From Streptomyces sp. H39-S7 (GTDB lineage: Bacteria; Actinomycetota; Actinomycetes; Streptomycetales; Streptomycetaceae): a stretch of DNA of 64,000 nucleotides. Made by a program: the position numbers and the translations under genes. The stretch spans positions 54,238 to 118,237 of the forward strand of contig NZ_JAPVLU010000020.1 of assembly GCF_027158205.1 (NCBI RefSeq). The letters run 5' to 3'. Shown piece after piece: positions 7,873-18,319 of this stretch (position 1 is its first letter; every line of letters starts with the position of its first letter). The notes beneath the pieces were generated by a model that saw only the letters and a list, made by a program, of their open reading frames with translations, did no database searches and was not told where the DNA came from.

Positions 7873-7910
7873 TGCCGGGGCATGACCCCGCACCGGTGAT
7901 GTACTAGAGT

Positions 7911-7928
7911 TATCTCGACATCGAGATA
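7911..7928. promoter_or_regulatory. Palindromic operator candidate, site 3 (acnA side)
   Basis: TATCTCGA-CA-TCGAGATA, perfect 8-bp arms, 152 bp before the acnA start. It contains the same ATCTC-N6-GAGAT pattern as the two sites at murA2. Before the transposon came in, all three lay in one murA2-acnA intergenic region. Confidence 0.5.
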
Positions 7929-7964
7929 TCTGCCGAGGCGTACCACGCCGCAGTCACCGAGCTG

Positions 7965-7983
7965 CTAGGTAAGGCATACCTAA
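7965..7983. promoter_or_regulatory. Iron-box-like site (DtxR/DmdR type) before acnA
   Basis: The 19-mer CTAGGTAAGGCATACCTAA agrees with the actinobacterial iron-box consensus TTAGGTTAGGCTAACCTAA at 15 of 19 positions. It lies about 100 bp before the aconitase start. Iron control of an abundant Fe-S enzyme is plausible. By-eye match only. Confidence 0.45.
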
Positions 7984-8080
7984 CTTAGCGCTCACCTTAG
8001 CGGATCGGCATGGAGTCGTGTCGGTCGTGTCGGCTGGATTGCGGTGGTACGCGCGAATTACATGCATGAAGGAGACTGTC

Positions 8081-10792
<2,712 letters not shown>

Positions 10793-10835
10793 GCACGCCC
10801 CGAGCGCGGGCCACGACGGCCTGCGGCGGTGGTCC

Positions 10836-10874
10836 GGACGGACCGCACCCCTCACCCAGGGGTGCGGTCCGTCC
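10836..10874. terminator. Terminator hairpin after acnA
   Basis: Perfect 17-bp stem starting GGACGGACCGCACCCCT with a 5-nt loop CACCC, 43 bp after the acnA stop. Confidence 0.85.
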
Positions 10875-11247
10875 GCATTTGTCCTTCAAGAATTGAAGGC
10901 AAACGGGGTGATCGGTGGTAGATAAGTGAAGGCAGATGCCTACTGTTCTAGGAGGTTTTACAAACGGAGTCTGCCCCTCCGCGTTTCGGCCAGGTCTCAA
11001 CTCGGGAAAGCTTCACGGCCAAACGGGCTTTCGATCTTGCCCTCTCAGCGGGAAGTGGACTATACCTGTCGCGTCCAGAGAAGCCCGCGATCGCGGGACG
11101 GGGCGGGGGGATCGACGGGCCGAAAACGCCCGCTCGTGGCAGGACCCCCCCTCGGTGGATGGCAGCATCACTGAAGCTTCATCTGTTCGCGGGCGCCGGC
11201 GGATTCCGCTGCACCGCATGAGTCCTGTAGAGGGCGAGGACTTGAGC
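10875..11247 (+). other. 373-bp leader region of the ngc operon
   Basis: No gene is visible. The first part is less GC-rich than its surroundings and contains AGGAGG at 10951-10956 with no credible reading frame behind it. A DasR-like site occurs at 11054-11069. The region probably holds the promoter and a long leader of the transporter operon. Confidence 0.5.
11054..11069. promoter_or_regulatory. Possible DasR (dre-like) site before ngcE
   Basis: AGTGGACTATACCTGT agrees with the palindromic dre form AGTGGTCTAGACCACT at 12 of 16 positions. DasR is the GlcNAc-responsive GntR repressor of streptomycetes, so control of a GlcNAc/chitobiose importer would make sense. Degenerate match. Confidence 0.3.
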
Positions 11248-12666
11248 ATGGGATCCGAACTGAACCGCCGGGATCTGGTCAAGCGCGCGATGGCCGTTGG
11301 CCTGGTCGCCGTACCGTCGGCATCTTTCCTCACCGCGTGTGCCTCCGACAGCGGTGACAAGACCGACAAGCCCAAGGAAACGGGCACGGTGTCCGCCAAG
11401 AACCCGCTCGGTGTCAAGGAGGGCGCGCCTCTCGAGGCGTTCATCTTCAAGGGTGGCTTCGGCGACGACTACGTCAAGAACGCCGAGGCCGCTTACAACA
11501 CCACGTACAAGACGACGGTCAAGCACACGGGCACCCAGGCCCTGGGCCCGAAGCTGCAGCCGCGCTTCGCCGGTGGCAGCCCGCCGGACGTCATGGACAA
11601 CTCGGGTGCCGAGAACCTCGACACCGCGGCGCTCGCCAAGCAGGGCAAGCTCGTCGACCTCACCCCGCTGCTGGATGCCGCGTCCTTCGACGACCCGGCG
11701 AAGAAGGTCCGCGACACGCTGATCGCCGGCACCGTCGAGCAGGGCCAGTACGGCGGCAAGGAGGTGTACGCGCTCAACTACGCGTTCACCGTCTACGGCA
11801 CCTGGTACTCCAACAAGCTCTTCAAGGAGAAGGGCTGGGCGTACCCCCAGACCTTCACCGAGATGCTCGCGCTCTGCGAGAAGATCAAGGCCGCGGGCAT
11901 CGCGCCGTACACGTACCCGGGCAAGTACCCGTACTACGTGCACTTCGACATCTTCGCCCAGATCGCCAAGGCCGGCGGCGTCGCCGGCATCAACGCGATC
12001 GACAACCTGGAGCCGAACGCGTTCAAGACCGACGCGGTCAAGGGCGTCATCGAGTACTACGAGCAGCTCGCCGCCAAGGGCTACATCCTCCAGGGCTCCG
12101 AGGGCAAGACCCACATCCAGGCGCAGACCGACTGGACGAAGGGCAAGGCCGCCTTCATCCCGAACGGCTCCTGGGTGGAGAACGAGGCAGCGCCCACCAT
12201 GCCGAAGGACTTCGACCTCGCGGTCGGTGCCATCCAGGGCGGCGCCAGCGACAAGCTTCCCTTCGGTGCCATCCGCGCCGCGGCCGGTGAGCCCTTCATC
12301 GTCGCCAAGGACGGCAAGAACCCGGCCGGCGGCATGGAACTGCTCCGCATCATGCTGAGCAAGGCCCAGTCGAAGGCGTTCACCGAGTCCCTCAAGTCCC
12401 TGACCGCCGTCGCGGGCGCCGAGGAGGGTCTGACCCTGACCCCGGGCCTCGCCTCCGCGAGCGCGGGCCTCAAGGCCGCCGCCGCCAACGTCGTGAACCC
12501 GCGGCTCGGCGACTGGTACAAGAAGCTGAATGAGGAGACCATCGGCAACCTGACCCTCGACCTGCTCTCCGGCAAGATCAAGGCCGCCGAGTGGATCACC
12601 AAGGCGCAGGCAGCCGCTGACGCGACCGCGAAGGACTCCTCCGTGCCGAAGTTCAAGCACGCCTGA
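11248..12666 (+). CDS. ngcE: NgcE-type sugar-binding lipoprotein (GlcNAc/chitooligosaccharide importer)
   Basis: 472 aa extracellular solute-binding protein. The N-terminus has Arg-Arg (NRRDLVKRAMAVG), a hydrophobic core and the lipobox LTAC, so it is exported and lipid-anchored. Longer in-frame starts upstream exist, but ATG 11248 gives the signal peptide seen in homologues and has a GAGG-type RBS. The order binding protein-permease-permease without an ATPase is typical of carbohydrate uptake porters that borrow MsiK. By position and sequence it corresponds to NgcE of Streptomyces, a GlcNAc/N,N'-diacetylchitobiose binder. Substrate is inferred from family and synteny. Confidence 0.85.
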   Translation: MGSELNRRDLVKRAMAVGLVAVPSASFLTACASDSGDKTDKPKETGTVSAKNPLGVKEGAPLEAFIFKGGFGDDYVKNAEAAYNTTYKTTVKHTGTQALGPKLQPRFAGGSPPDVMDNSGAENLDTAALAKQGKLVDLTPLLDAASFDDPAKKVRDTLIAGTVEQGQYGGKEVYALNYAFTVYGTWYSNKLFKEKGWAYPQTFTEMLALCEKIKAAGIAPYTYPGKYPYYVHFDIFAQIAKAGGVAGINAIDNLEPNAFKTDAVKGVIEYYEQLAAKGYILQGSEGKTHIQAQTDWTKGKAAFIPNGSWVENEAAPTMPKDFDLAVGAIQGGASDKLPFGAIRAAAGEPFIVAKDGKNPAGGMELLRIMLSKAQSKAFTESLKSLTAVAGAEEGLTLTPGLASASAGLKAAAANVVNPRLGDWYKKLNEETIGNLTLDLLSGKIKAAEWITKAQAAADATAKDSSVPKFKHA

Positions 12667-12709
12667 CGCTGCTTCCTTTCCACTGGCTGAGACGAGAGCG
12701 ACCGGCGAC

Positions 12710-13639
12710 ATGCGACACGGCAAGTACCGGTTCATCATCGGTTTTCTGGCAATTCCCTTGGCGTTGTACGGGGTCCTCGTGATCTCGCCCTTCATCCAGG
12801 ACTTCCAGATCTCGATGACGGACTGGAGCGGAATCACATCCGACAAGAAATTCATCGGGCTCGACAACTACCAGAAGCTCATGCACAACGACCTCTTCTG
12901 GAAGGCGTTGTCGCACAACATCATCATGCTGCTGGTGGTGCCGCTGGTGACGCTGTCGCTGGGTCTGTTCTTCGCCTTCATGCTCAACGTCGGAGGCCGC
13001 CGCAGAGGAAGTGCTGCGGGGGTCTCCGGCGTGCGGGGATCGTCCATCTACAAGGTGGTCTTCTTCTTCCCGCAGGTGCTGTCCGTCACGATCATCGCTG
13101 TGCTCTGGCAGCAGATCTACAACCCGGACAACAAGGAAGGCCTGCTCAACGCCCTGCTGGGCAACCTGGGCCTGGCCTCCCTGCAGCACGCGTGGCTGGG
13201 CGACAAGTCCACCGCGCTGGCCTGCATCATGGTCGTCATGATCTGGGCGAACGTCGGCTTCTACGTCGTCCTGTTCTCCGCCGGGATGGCCTCCATCCCG
13301 ACCGAGATCTACGAGGCGGCGCGGCTGGACGGTGCCGAGCGCGGCACCACGTTCTTCCGGATCACCCTGCCGCTGCTGCGTGACACGGTCGCCACCGGCT
13401 GGGTGTACATGGGCATCATGGCCATGGACGGATTCGCGTTCGTGCAGCTGATGTCGGTGAACAACGGCGGCCCCGACGAATCGACCGACGTGCTGCCCCT
13501 GCTGTTGTACAAGACGGCCTTCCGGGACAACAGCCAGTTCGGTTACGCGGCCTCGATGGGTGTGGCGATGCTGATCGTGACGCTGATCTTCGCCATTCTC
13601 AGCATGCGGCTGTCGCGCCGCGACCGTATCGAGTTCTAG
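12710..13639 (+). CDS. ngcF: ABC sugar permease, NgcF type
   Basis: 309 aa with six hydrophobic segments. The MalF/LacF-type EAA loop EAARLDGAERGTTFFRITLP lies in the last third and would contact the ATPase. It follows the binding protein after 43 bp and precedes the second permease by 10 bp, so the three form one operon. No ATPase gene is nearby; a shared MsiK-like ATPase encoded elsewhere is expected. Confidence 0.9.
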   Translation: MRHGKYRFIIGFLAIPLALYGVLVISPFIQDFQISMTDWSGITSDKKFIGLDNYQKLMHNDLFWKALSHNIIMLLVVPLVTLSLGLFFAFMLNVGGRRRGSAAGVSGVRGSSIYKVVFFFPQVLSVTIIAVLWQQIYNPDNKEGLLNALLGNLGLASLQHAWLGDKSTALACIMVVMIWANVGFYVVLFSAGMASIPTEIYEAARLDGAERGTTFFRITLPLLRDTVATGWVYMGIMAMDGFAFVQLMSVNNGGPDESTDVLPLLLYKTAFRDNSQFGYAASMGVAMLIVTLIFAILSMRLSRRDRIEF

Positions 13640-13649
13640 GGGTGGCGCG

Positions 13650-14561
13650 ATGACGACGAACGCAGTTTCTGTGGAAAAGCAGAAGTCGGCGGCACCGACC
13701 GCCAACAAGACCAAACGCAACTGGCGGCGCAGTGAGGGAGGCGTGCTCAACGTCTTCTCCCACGGCTTCCTCCTGGTGTGGGCGCTCATGGTCGGCGTGC
13801 CGATGCTCTGGGTGCTCTGGAGCTCGCTCAAGACCTCGGGCGACATCGTGGGCAGCCCGTGGTCGCTCCCGACGCACCTGCACTTCGACAACTGGTCCCG
13901 GGCCTGGAACAAGGCCAACATCGGCCAGTACTTCATCAACACGGCGATCGTGGTGGGCTTCTCGACGCTCGGCACGATGATCCTGGGCTCGATGGCCGCC
14001 TACGTCCTGGCGCGCTTCGAGTTCTTCGGGAACCGGTTCATCTACTTCCTGTTCGTCGGGGGGATGGCCTTCCCCGTCGTGATGGTGCTGGTCCCGCTCT
14101 TCTTCGTCACGAAGAACCTGGGCCTGCTGAACACGTTCCCCGGGCTGATCCTGGTGTACATCGCCTACTCGCTGCCCTTCACCGTGTTCTTCATGACGTC
14201 GTTCTTCCGGACGCTGCCGACCTCGATCGCGGAGGCGGCGCTGGTCGACGGGGCCTCGCACACCAGGACCTTCTTCCAGATCATGCTGCCGATGTCGAAG
14301 CCGGGCCTCATCAGCATCGGCGTCTTCAACGTGCTGGGCCAGTGGAACCAGTACCTGCTGCCGATCGTGCTCAACCAGGGCGACACCAAGAACTGGGTGC
14401 TGACCCAGGGGCTGGCGGACCTGGCGACGCAGCAGGGGTACGCGGGCGACTGGGCGGCGCTCTTCGCGGGTCTCGCCATCGCGATGCTCCCGGTGCTCGC
14501 CGTCTACATCGTCTTCCAGAAGCAGATCCAGGCCGGCCTCACCGCCGGTGCGATCAAGTAG
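13650..14561 (+). CDS. ngcG: ABC sugar permease, NgcG type
   Basis: 303 aa, six transmembrane segments, MalG-type EAA loop EAALVDGASHTRTFFQIMLP about 100 residues from the C-terminus. A basic, Lys-rich N-terminal 30 residues precede the first membrane span. It pairs with NgcF to form the channel. The ORF ends with the usual short polar tail. Confidence 0.9.
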   Translation: MTTNAVSVEKQKSAAPTANKTKRNWRRSEGGVLNVFSHGFLLVWALMVGVPMLWVLWSSLKTSGDIVGSPWSLPTHLHFDNWSRAWNKANIGQYFINTAIVVGFSTLGTMILGSMAAYVLARFEFFGNRFIYFLFVGGMAFPVVMVLVPLFFVTKNLGLLNTFPGLILVYIAYSLPFTVFFMTSFFRTLPTSIAEAALVDGASHTRTFFQIMLPMSKPGLISIGVFNVLGQWNQYLLPIVLNQGDTKNWVLTQGLADLATQQGYAGDWAALFAGLAIAMLPVLAVYIVFQKQIQAGLTAGAIK

Positions 14562-14606
14562 CACGGCACGTCCGGCACGGGTGACCGCGGTACGGACGGG
14601 GGCGGC

Positions 14607-15428
14607 GTGAGCGGTCTTCCGCGCGTCACCCTCAACACCGGCACGGCGATGCCGCAACTGGGCCTGGGCGTCGGTCATCTGACCGACGCCCAGGCCGCTG
14701 TCGCGGTGTCGACGGCGCTGGAGTGCGGCTACCGCGGCATCGACACCGCCGCGGTGTACGCCAACGAGCGAGGTACCGGCCGGGCGCTCGCCGCCTCGGG
14801 GCTGCCCCGCGCGGACCTCTTCGTCACCACCAAGCTGTGGAACGCCGACCAGGGCCACGACCGGACGCTGCGGGCCTTCGACACCTCGCTGGCCGCGCTC
14901 GGTGTCGACTACGTGGACCTGTACCTGATCCACTGGCCCCAGCCGGCCCGGGGCCTGTACCCGGAGAGCTGGCGGGCGCTGGAACGCGTGCACGCCGAGG
15001 GGCGGGCCCGTGCCATCGGCGTCTCCAACTTCGATGTCCCGCACCTCGAACGCCTGGCGTCCGGACCCGGCATCGTTCCGGCCGTCAACCAGATCGAACT
15101 GCACCCCTGGTACCAGCGGCCCGCGCTGCGGGCCCACCACCGGGAGCACGGCATCGCCACCGAGGCCTACAGCCCCCTGGGGCATGGCGGGGACCTCCTC
15201 GCGCTGCCGGTGCTCACCGCCATCGCCGACCGGCACGGGGTGAGCGCCGCCCAGGTCGTCCTGCGCTGGAACCTGCAGCTCGGCCACATCGCGATCCCCC
15301 GCTCGGCCGACCCGGACCGGATCCGGCGCAACGCGGACCTGCTGGGCTTCGCCCTGGACGACGCGGAGCTGGCGGCCGTCGCGGGCCTGGACGCGGGCCG
15401 CCGCCTGGGGCCCGACCTCAACGGCTGA
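14607..15428 (+). CDS. Aldo/keto reductase
   Basis: 273 aa, NADPH-dependent AKR of the 2,5-diketogluconate reductase type. The catalytic tetrad is complete: Asp46 (GIDTA), Tyr51, Lys76 (VTTKLW) and His109 (LIHWP). The cofactor segment IAIPRSADPDRIRRNADLLGF lies near the C-terminus. It follows ngcG by 45 bp on the same strand and may be read through from that operon; equally it could be the first gene of the accessory island. It converges with the next gene after 19 bp. Natural substrate unknown. Confidence 0.88.
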   Translation: MSGLPRVTLNTGTAMPQLGLGVGHLTDAQAAVAVSTALECGYRGIDTAAVYANERGTGRALAASGLPRADLFVTTKLWNADQGHDRTLRAFDTSLAALGVDYVDLYLIHWPQPARGLYPESWRALERVHAEGRARAIGVSNFDVPHLERLASGPGIVPAVNQIELHPWYQRPALRAHHREHGIATEAYSPLGHGGDLLALPVLTAIADRHGVSAAQVVLRWNLQLGHIAIPRSADPDRIRRNADLLGFALDDAELAAVAGLDAGRRLGPDLNG

Positions 15429-15447
15429 CCCCGGCGCGGCGGTCCCG

Positions 15448-16446
15448 TCAGACCGTCACGCGGTGCGCCTCGTCCCTGATCCGCTCCAGCAGCGCCGCCT
15501 GGCGCACCAGCGACTCCCCGTACGCGTCGAAGGGCGCGCCCGTCAGTACGCGGTCGGCGAACGCCCGGGCCCCGTTGGCGTACTGGTCGTCGGCCGGCAG
15601 CTCCACGTCCTCCACCGCGTCCTGCCGCTCCCAGCGCACCGCGGGCAGCAGGTCGGCGGGCGGGGTGAAGGCCCGGTCCACGCTGATCCGGCCCTCGCTG
15701 CCCCACAGCGCGTAGGTGGTGCGGTAGGAGGAGTCGAAGCCGAAGGAGAGCTCGGCGGCGACGCCCGCCGGGGTGTGGAACAGCGCGCTGCCGCCCACGT
15801 CCACGCCCGTGCGCCCGTCGATCCGCAGCTGGGAGCCGGCCAGGGTCAGGTCAGGGCCGAGGAAGTACGTCGCCGCGCGGACGGTGTAGGCCCCCACGTC
15901 CAGCAGGGCGCCGCCGCCCAGCTCCGGGCTGTTGCGGATGTCGCCGTCGGGGCGTGGCGGGACGCCGAAGGCGGAGCTGAAGACGCGCGGTTCCCCGATC
16001 GCGCCGGCGGCGATCCGTTCCCGCACGGCCGCGTGCTGGGAGTGGTGGAGGAAGAGGAAGTTCTCCATCAGCCACAGACCGCTGTCGCGCGCCGCGGCCA
16101 CCAGTTCCGCGGCCTCTCCGGCCCCGGTCGTCAGGGACTTCTCGGCCAGTACGTGCTTGCCGGCGGTCAGTGCCCGCAGCGTCCAGGCGTGGTGCAGGCC
16201 GGTGGGCAGCACCACGTACACGGCGTCGACGTCGTCCCGCTCCAGCAGCGCCTCGTACCCGGTCACGGGCTCGCCGCCGAACCGTTCCGCGAACCGCGCC
16301 GCCTTCGCCGGGTCACGACTGGCCAGCGCCGTGACGCGGAGGCCCGGGACGGTGGCGATGGCGGGCAGCATCTTGCGCCAGGCGAAGTCGGCGCAGCCCA
16401 GCACCCCGAGCCGCAGTACGCCGGGGGCCGGTTCTGGCTCGCTCAT
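15448..16446 (-). CDS. Gfo/Idh/MocA oxidoreductase, probable NDP-hexose 3-ketoreductase
   Basis: 332 aa. An N-terminal Rossmann fold (LGVLGCADFAWRKMLPAI) is followed by the EKSLTT motif with the active-site Lys of the family. The ENFLFLHHSQH segment is typical of the C-3 ketoreductases of deoxysugar pathways (KijD10/SpnN type). These reduce the 3-keto sugar that results from NDP-hexose 2,3-dehydratase action. Exactly that dehydratase is encoded directly upstream in the same operon, which supports the call. Product would be a 2,6-dideoxy-4-keto sugar nucleotide; stereochemistry cannot be read from sequence. Confidence 0.8.
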   Translation of the reverse strand: MSEPEPAPGVLRLGVLGCADFAWRKMLPAIATVPGLRVTALASRDPAKAARFAERFGGEPVTGYEALLERDDVDAVYVVLPTGLHHAWTLRALTAGKHVLAEKSLTTGAGEAAELVAAARDSGLWLMENFLFLHHSQHAAVRERIAAGAIGEPRVFSSAFGVPPRPDGDIRNSPELGGGALLDVGAYTVRAATYFLGPDLTLAGSQLRIDGRTGVDVGGSALFHTPAGVAAELSFGFDSSYRTTYALWGSEGRISVDRAFTPPADLLPAVRWERQDAVEDVELPADDQYANGARAFADRVLTGAPFDAYGESLVRQAALLERIRDEAHRVTV

Positions 16447-16485
16447 CGGGGTTCCCTTCCCAGGTTCCTCGGCCCGCGGCGCCGG

Positions 16486-17784
16486 TCACAGGCTCCGCGC
16501 GCAGGCGAGCAGGGTGCGCGCCTCCACGTTCAGATAATGGCCGTGGCCCACCAGTTCCCGCAGCTGGGACACGGTCGTCCAGCAGAAGTCCGGCGGCACC
16601 CGGACCGGTATCTCGTCCCCGACCTCGATCAGCCGGTAGCGGGTCCTGGCGTGGTAGAACCGTCCGCCCTCCTCGGACAGCACGGTGTCGAAGCGCACCC
16701 GGTCCCTCGCGGCCCCCTCCACCACGTCCAGGAACGGCGGCTCCACGCCGCCGTCACCGGCCGCCGCGTCGGGGAGCTGCACGGTGGGGGCGATCTCGAC
16801 CCGGTCCAGTAGCCCCGGCTCGTGCCCGGCGCGGGCCAGCAGGTGCGGCACGCCGCCGATCCGGCGGACGAGGAACGCCGCCAGTCCCGTCGCGCGGGGC
16901 GCGAGGAGCGGCTGCGTCCAGCCGGGCACCTCGCGGTTCCCGGCCTGCACCCGGACCGCGATGACGTCGAACCGCTCCCCGGCGACGTCCGCTATCCGCC
17001 GCGCGGACCGGGTCCACCCCGGCACCCCGGCCAGCGGCACCAGCCGCGCGGACCACTCGCAGCGGGTCTTGGCCTCGGTGAACCAGCTGAGGACGTGGCC
17101 CAGGGAGTGGTGCGCGGCTCCGGGGGAGCCGAAGCCTCCCCGGTCCGCGGGGAAGGGCAGGGAGGCGATCACGGAGCGGCTGTCCATGTTGACGAGGTCG
17201 TCGATCCGCAGCATCCGCCGCAGGTCGTCCCAGGCGACCCACTGGTGGTCCTCGTGCAGCGGAACGTCCTCGGTCACCCGCACCACCATGTTGCGGTTGC
17301 GCTTGTGCCAGAACCAGGTGCCCTGCTCGGACTGCAGGGAGTCCGCCAGGACCTGCCCGCGGCCGGGGCCGCGGAAGTGGTCGAGGTAGCGGGTGGGCCG
17401 GCCGCCGTGCACCCGGGTGTAGTTGCTGCGGGTGGCCTGCACGGTGGGGGACAGCTGCAGGGTGTTGATGTTGCCGGGTTCCATCTTGGCCTGCATCAGG
17501 CAGTGCGGGACGCCGTCGAAGTCCTTCACGAGGATGCCGAGGACGCCGAACTCGGGCTGGTGGATCACCGGCTGCGTCCAGGCCGCCCGGCCGGTTCCGC
17601 CGGTCACCCGCAGCCCTTCCACCGAGAAGAACCGTCCGCTCCCGTGGACCAGGTTCCCGGTCGGCTCGTCGAACGACCAGCCGTCCATCTCGTCGAACGG
17701 GATTCGGGTGACGTCGAACCAGCCCGCCCTGGCGCGCTTGGTCCACCACTCCTGGAACGGTTCCGAGACCCCTTGCCAGTTCAT
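16486..17784 (-). CDS. NDP-hexose 2,3-dehydratase
   Basis: 432 aa with the internal duplication of the family: two related halves each carry a WTQP box, a QAKxEPGNINTLQLSPTVQAT-like segment (partly degenerate in the second half) and a conserved Gly-Arg-Phe-Tyr/Phe stretch. These enzymes remove water across C2-C3 of NDP-4-keto-6-deoxyglucose. ATG 17784 overlaps the stop of the upstream gene (ATGA), so translation is coupled. No 4,6-dehydratase or nucleotidylyltransferase is in the window, so the sugar precursor would come from elsewhere. Confidence 0.85.
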   Translation of the reverse strand: MNWQGVSEPFQEWWTKRARAGWFDVTRIPFDEMDGWSFDEPTGNLVHGSGRFFSVEGLRVTGGTGRAAWTQPVIHQPEFGVLGILVKDFDGVPHCLMQAKMEPGNINTLQLSPTVQATRSNYTRVHGGRPTRYLDHFRGPGRGQVLADSLQSEQGTWFWHKRNRNMVVRVTEDVPLHEDHQWVAWDDLRRMLRIDDLVNMDSRSVIASLPFPADRGGFGSPGAAHHSLGHVLSWFTEAKTRCEWSARLVPLAGVPGWTRSARRIADVAGERFDVIAVRVQAGNREVPGWTQPLLAPRATGLAAFLVRRIGGVPHLLARAGHEPGLLDRVEIAPTVQLPDAAAGDGGVEPPFLDVVEGAARDRVRFDTVLSEEGGRFYHARTRYRLIEVGDEIPVRVPPDFCWTTVSQLRELVGHGHYLNVEARTLLACARSL

Positions 17785-18317
17785 CGCCCGGGCACCGGGA
17801 CGAAGTGCGGGCTGAACGTCTCGTGCAGGTGGATGCGGCTGCCGTCGGAGCAGTTGATGAGGTACTCCTTGAACGCGCAGGGCGTGCCGGCGCCGCCCGG
17901 CGGCCAGTCGGCCAGCCCGTTGTCGAGGATGACGCGGTGCTGCAGGGAGTTGCGGGCGCGCAGTCCGAGGCCCAGGGGCGTCGGGTCCTGGCTGTCCGCC
18001 AGCCACGGCACGGCCGCCCCGTCGAAGACGACGCGGTTGCTGCTGACGACCTCACCGCCGGGGGTGAGCAGCGCGGATCTGCGGAGCACCGGCTTGGCGT
18101 GCGGCGACAGCCCCAGCGCGTCGAGGACGCGGTGGTCCAGGGACGCCGCGTCGACCGGGAGCTGGGAGTCGACGCGGACGGAGAGCCGGCAGCCGATCAG
18201 CGACTCCAGCAGGATCGTGGTCGATCCCTCGCTCTCCAGCAGCATGCGGGTCTGCGGCGGCAGGCCCGTGAACGTGCCGCGCGAGGTGCGGTGGATACCG
18301 GGTGCGGAGTTCTCCAT
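17781..18317 (-). CDS. Chorismate-lyase-like (UbiC/DUF98 fold) protein
   Basis: 178 aa. The segment RMLLESEGSTTILLESLIG followed by LSVRV and, later, VLRRSALLTPGGEVVSSN resembles the chorismate pyruvate-lyase/DUF98 family. Such enzymes release pyruvate from chorismate to give 4-hydroxybenzoate. The next enzyme in the operon is an acid-activating AMP ligase with an ACP beside it, which fits a 4-hydroxybenzoate starter. Start at ATG 18317, two bases after the ligase stop. Family assignment by motif; catalytic residues were not mapped. Confidence 0.6.
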   Translation of the reverse strand: MENSAPGIHRTSRGTFTGLPPQTRMLLESEGSTTILLESLIGCRLSVRVDSQLPVDAASLDHRVLDALGLSPHAKPVLRRSALLTPGGEVVSSNRVVFDGAAVPWLADSQDPTPLGLGLRARNSLQHRVILDNGLADWPPGGAGTPCAFKEYLINCSDGSRIHLHETFSPHFVPVPGR

Positions 18318-18319
18318 GA

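Noticed and set aside
10941..10955. Second dre site before ngcE (ACTGTTCTAGGAGG)
   Set aside because: Only the left half resembles dre; the right half overlaps an AGGAGG sequence and does not match.
14607..15428. Aldo/keto reductase as a certain member of the biosynthetic island
   Set aside because: It is collinear with ngcEFG and convergent with the island operon; membership cannot be decided from sequence.
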